Below are positions 6,452-7,046 of a stretch of DNA of 7,046 nucleotides, in pieces; positions within the stretch are counted from its first letter, which is position 1; the number at the start of each line of letters is the position of its first letter. Source of the stretch: Inquilinus sp. (GTDB lineage: Bacteria; Pseudomonadota; Alphaproteobacteria; DSM-16000; Inquilinaceae); NCBI GenBank assembly GCA_013003675.1, contig JABDIP010000476.1, positions 1 to 7,046 on the forward strand, written 5' to 3'. Made by a program: the position numbers and the translations under genes. A model generated the notes under the pieces. The model had not been told where the DNA came from. It saw nothing but the letters and a program-made list of their open reading frames with translations, and ran no database searches.

Positions 6452-6955
6452 ATGGCGCAGAAATCCCATGTTCCGTCGACCCGGTTCCGGCCGGGTTTCC
6501 TGACCGGCAATGGCGAACTCGACCCGTTTCGCTCGCTGCAACGCGAGATGGAGCGGCTGTTCAGCGATTTCGGCCGCGGTTTCGCGTGGCCGAGCCTGGC
6601 AGTCGAGGCCGAGGGTGCTGTTCTGCCGCAACTCGACGTCTCGGAGAGCGATGACGGCCTGACCGTCACCGCCGAATTGCCGGGCATGGAGGAGAAGGAC
6701 ATCGAGGTCGATTTGACCAACAACGTCCTCACTCTGCGCGGCGAGAAGAAGACCGAGAGAGAGGAGAAGAAGGCCGACTTTCACCTGCGCGAACGCAGCT
6801 ACGGCTCGTTCTCGAGGTCGATTCCGGTCCCCTTCGAGGTCGACGCGGAGCAGGTCAAGGCGGCGTTCGCCAAGGGCGTACTGAAGGTCACCCTGCCGCG
6901 GCCGCCGGAGGCGAAGCGCAAGACCAAGAAGATCGCCGTCAAGTCTACGGACTGA
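6452..6955 (+). CDS. Small heat shock protein, Hsp20/alpha-crystallin family
   Basis: A 167-residue ATP-independent holdase that binds unfolding proteins as large oligomers. The N-terminal arm (about 1-55) has FRPGFLTGNGELDPFRSLQ and an amphipathic stretch REMERLFSDFGRGF. The alpha-crystallin domain covers about 59-150: LPQLDVSE, TAELPGMEEKDIEV, NVLTLRGEKK, RSYGSFSRSIPVP, and the family signature AAFAKGVLKVTLP. The C-terminal tail holds the I-x-V anchor IAV (161-163), needed for oligomer formation in the family. Length is normal. The start at 6452 follows a strong ribosome binding site. The promoter region shows no clear RpoH-type CTTGAA element or CIRCE inverted repeat but does show an FNR/FixK-like site, so control by oxygen rather than heat alone is suggested. 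The gene appears to be transcribed by itself. Confidence 0.95.
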   Translation: MAQKSHVPSTRFRPGFLTGNGELDPFRSLQREMERLFSDFGRGFAWPSLAVEAEGAVLPQLDVSESDDGLTVTAELPGMEEKDIEVDLTNNVLTLRGEKKTEREEKKADFHLRERSYGSFSRSIPVPFEVDAEQVKAAFAKGVLKVTLPRPPEAKRKTKKIAVKSTD

Positions 6956-6981
6956 CCGCCGATCGGTGCCTCAACCAAGAT

Positions 6982-7008
6982 GACATGAGGTCGACCCGAC
7001 CTCATGTC
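6982..7008 (+). terminator. Perfect 12-bp stem hairpin after hsp20
   Basis: GACATGAGGTCG (6982-6993) and CGACCTCATGTC (6997-7008) are perfect reverse complements around the loop ACC, 27 bases after the hsp20 stop codon. It probably ends the hsp20 transcript or protects its 3' end. The following bases (TGAAGCTCGG) are not a T tract. A dispersed palindromic repeat is the other possibility. The remaining bases to 7046 show no gene. Confidence 0.6.
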
Positions 7009-7046
7009 TGAAGCTCGGTCGAGCGGCGCTGGGCAAAGCGAAAGGG

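Noticed and set aside
6208..6654. Open frame across the infA-hsp20 gap.
   Set aside because: It runs into hsp20 in another frame, has no ribosome binding site and shows no recognisable protein.

Overview
The window is GC-rich, gene-dense chromosomal DNA, most likely from an alphaproteobacterium, perhaps Rhodospirillales-like. The taxon is inferred from the 72-residue translation initiation factor IF-1, which has an alphaproteobacterial look, from the high GC, and from a FixK/FNR-type regulatory palindrome. I see no mobile element, CRISPR array, rRNA or tRNA. There are seven protein genes: one cut by the left edge and six complete.

Left part (1-3242). The window opens inside a fused alpha/beta-hydrolase/SAM-methyltransferase gene, of which the hydrolase tail and the whole methyltransferase domain are present. 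Four bases later comes a fused PAP2 lipid phosphatase/dual-specificity phosphatase gene. This pair matches the architecture of Escherichia coli ynbC and ynbD, from a poorly understood lipid-related cluster in which ynbA and ynbB encode CDP-alcohol phosphatidyltransferase-like and CDP-diglyceride synthase-like proteins. A DMT/EamA transporter lies on the opposite strand, and its last codons overlap the end of the phosphatase gene by 11 bp.

Middle (3243-5726). A gap of about 240 bp separates the transporter from a divergent Na+/phosphate cotransporter-type protein with a C-terminal PhoU-like domain. That gene probably starts at a TTG preceded by a good ribosome binding site. It converges on a secreted PCu(A)C-type periplasmic copper chaperone, and a GC-rich inverted repeat sits between the two.

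Right part (5727-7046). infA (IF-1) is divergent from the copper chaperone gene. It is followed by two hairpins and then a 250-bp leader before a small heat shock protein (Hsp20). The leader holds a near-perfect FNR/FixK/Anr-type palindrome, with a weak -10-like hexamer at the distance expected for a class II activated promoter. After hsp20 comes a perfect 12-bp-stem hairpin, and the last 38 bases show no gene.

Most of the window is ordinary housekeeping and transport content. The two items most worth following are the ynbCD-like module, which continues off the left edge, and the probable oxygen-responsive control of hsp20.
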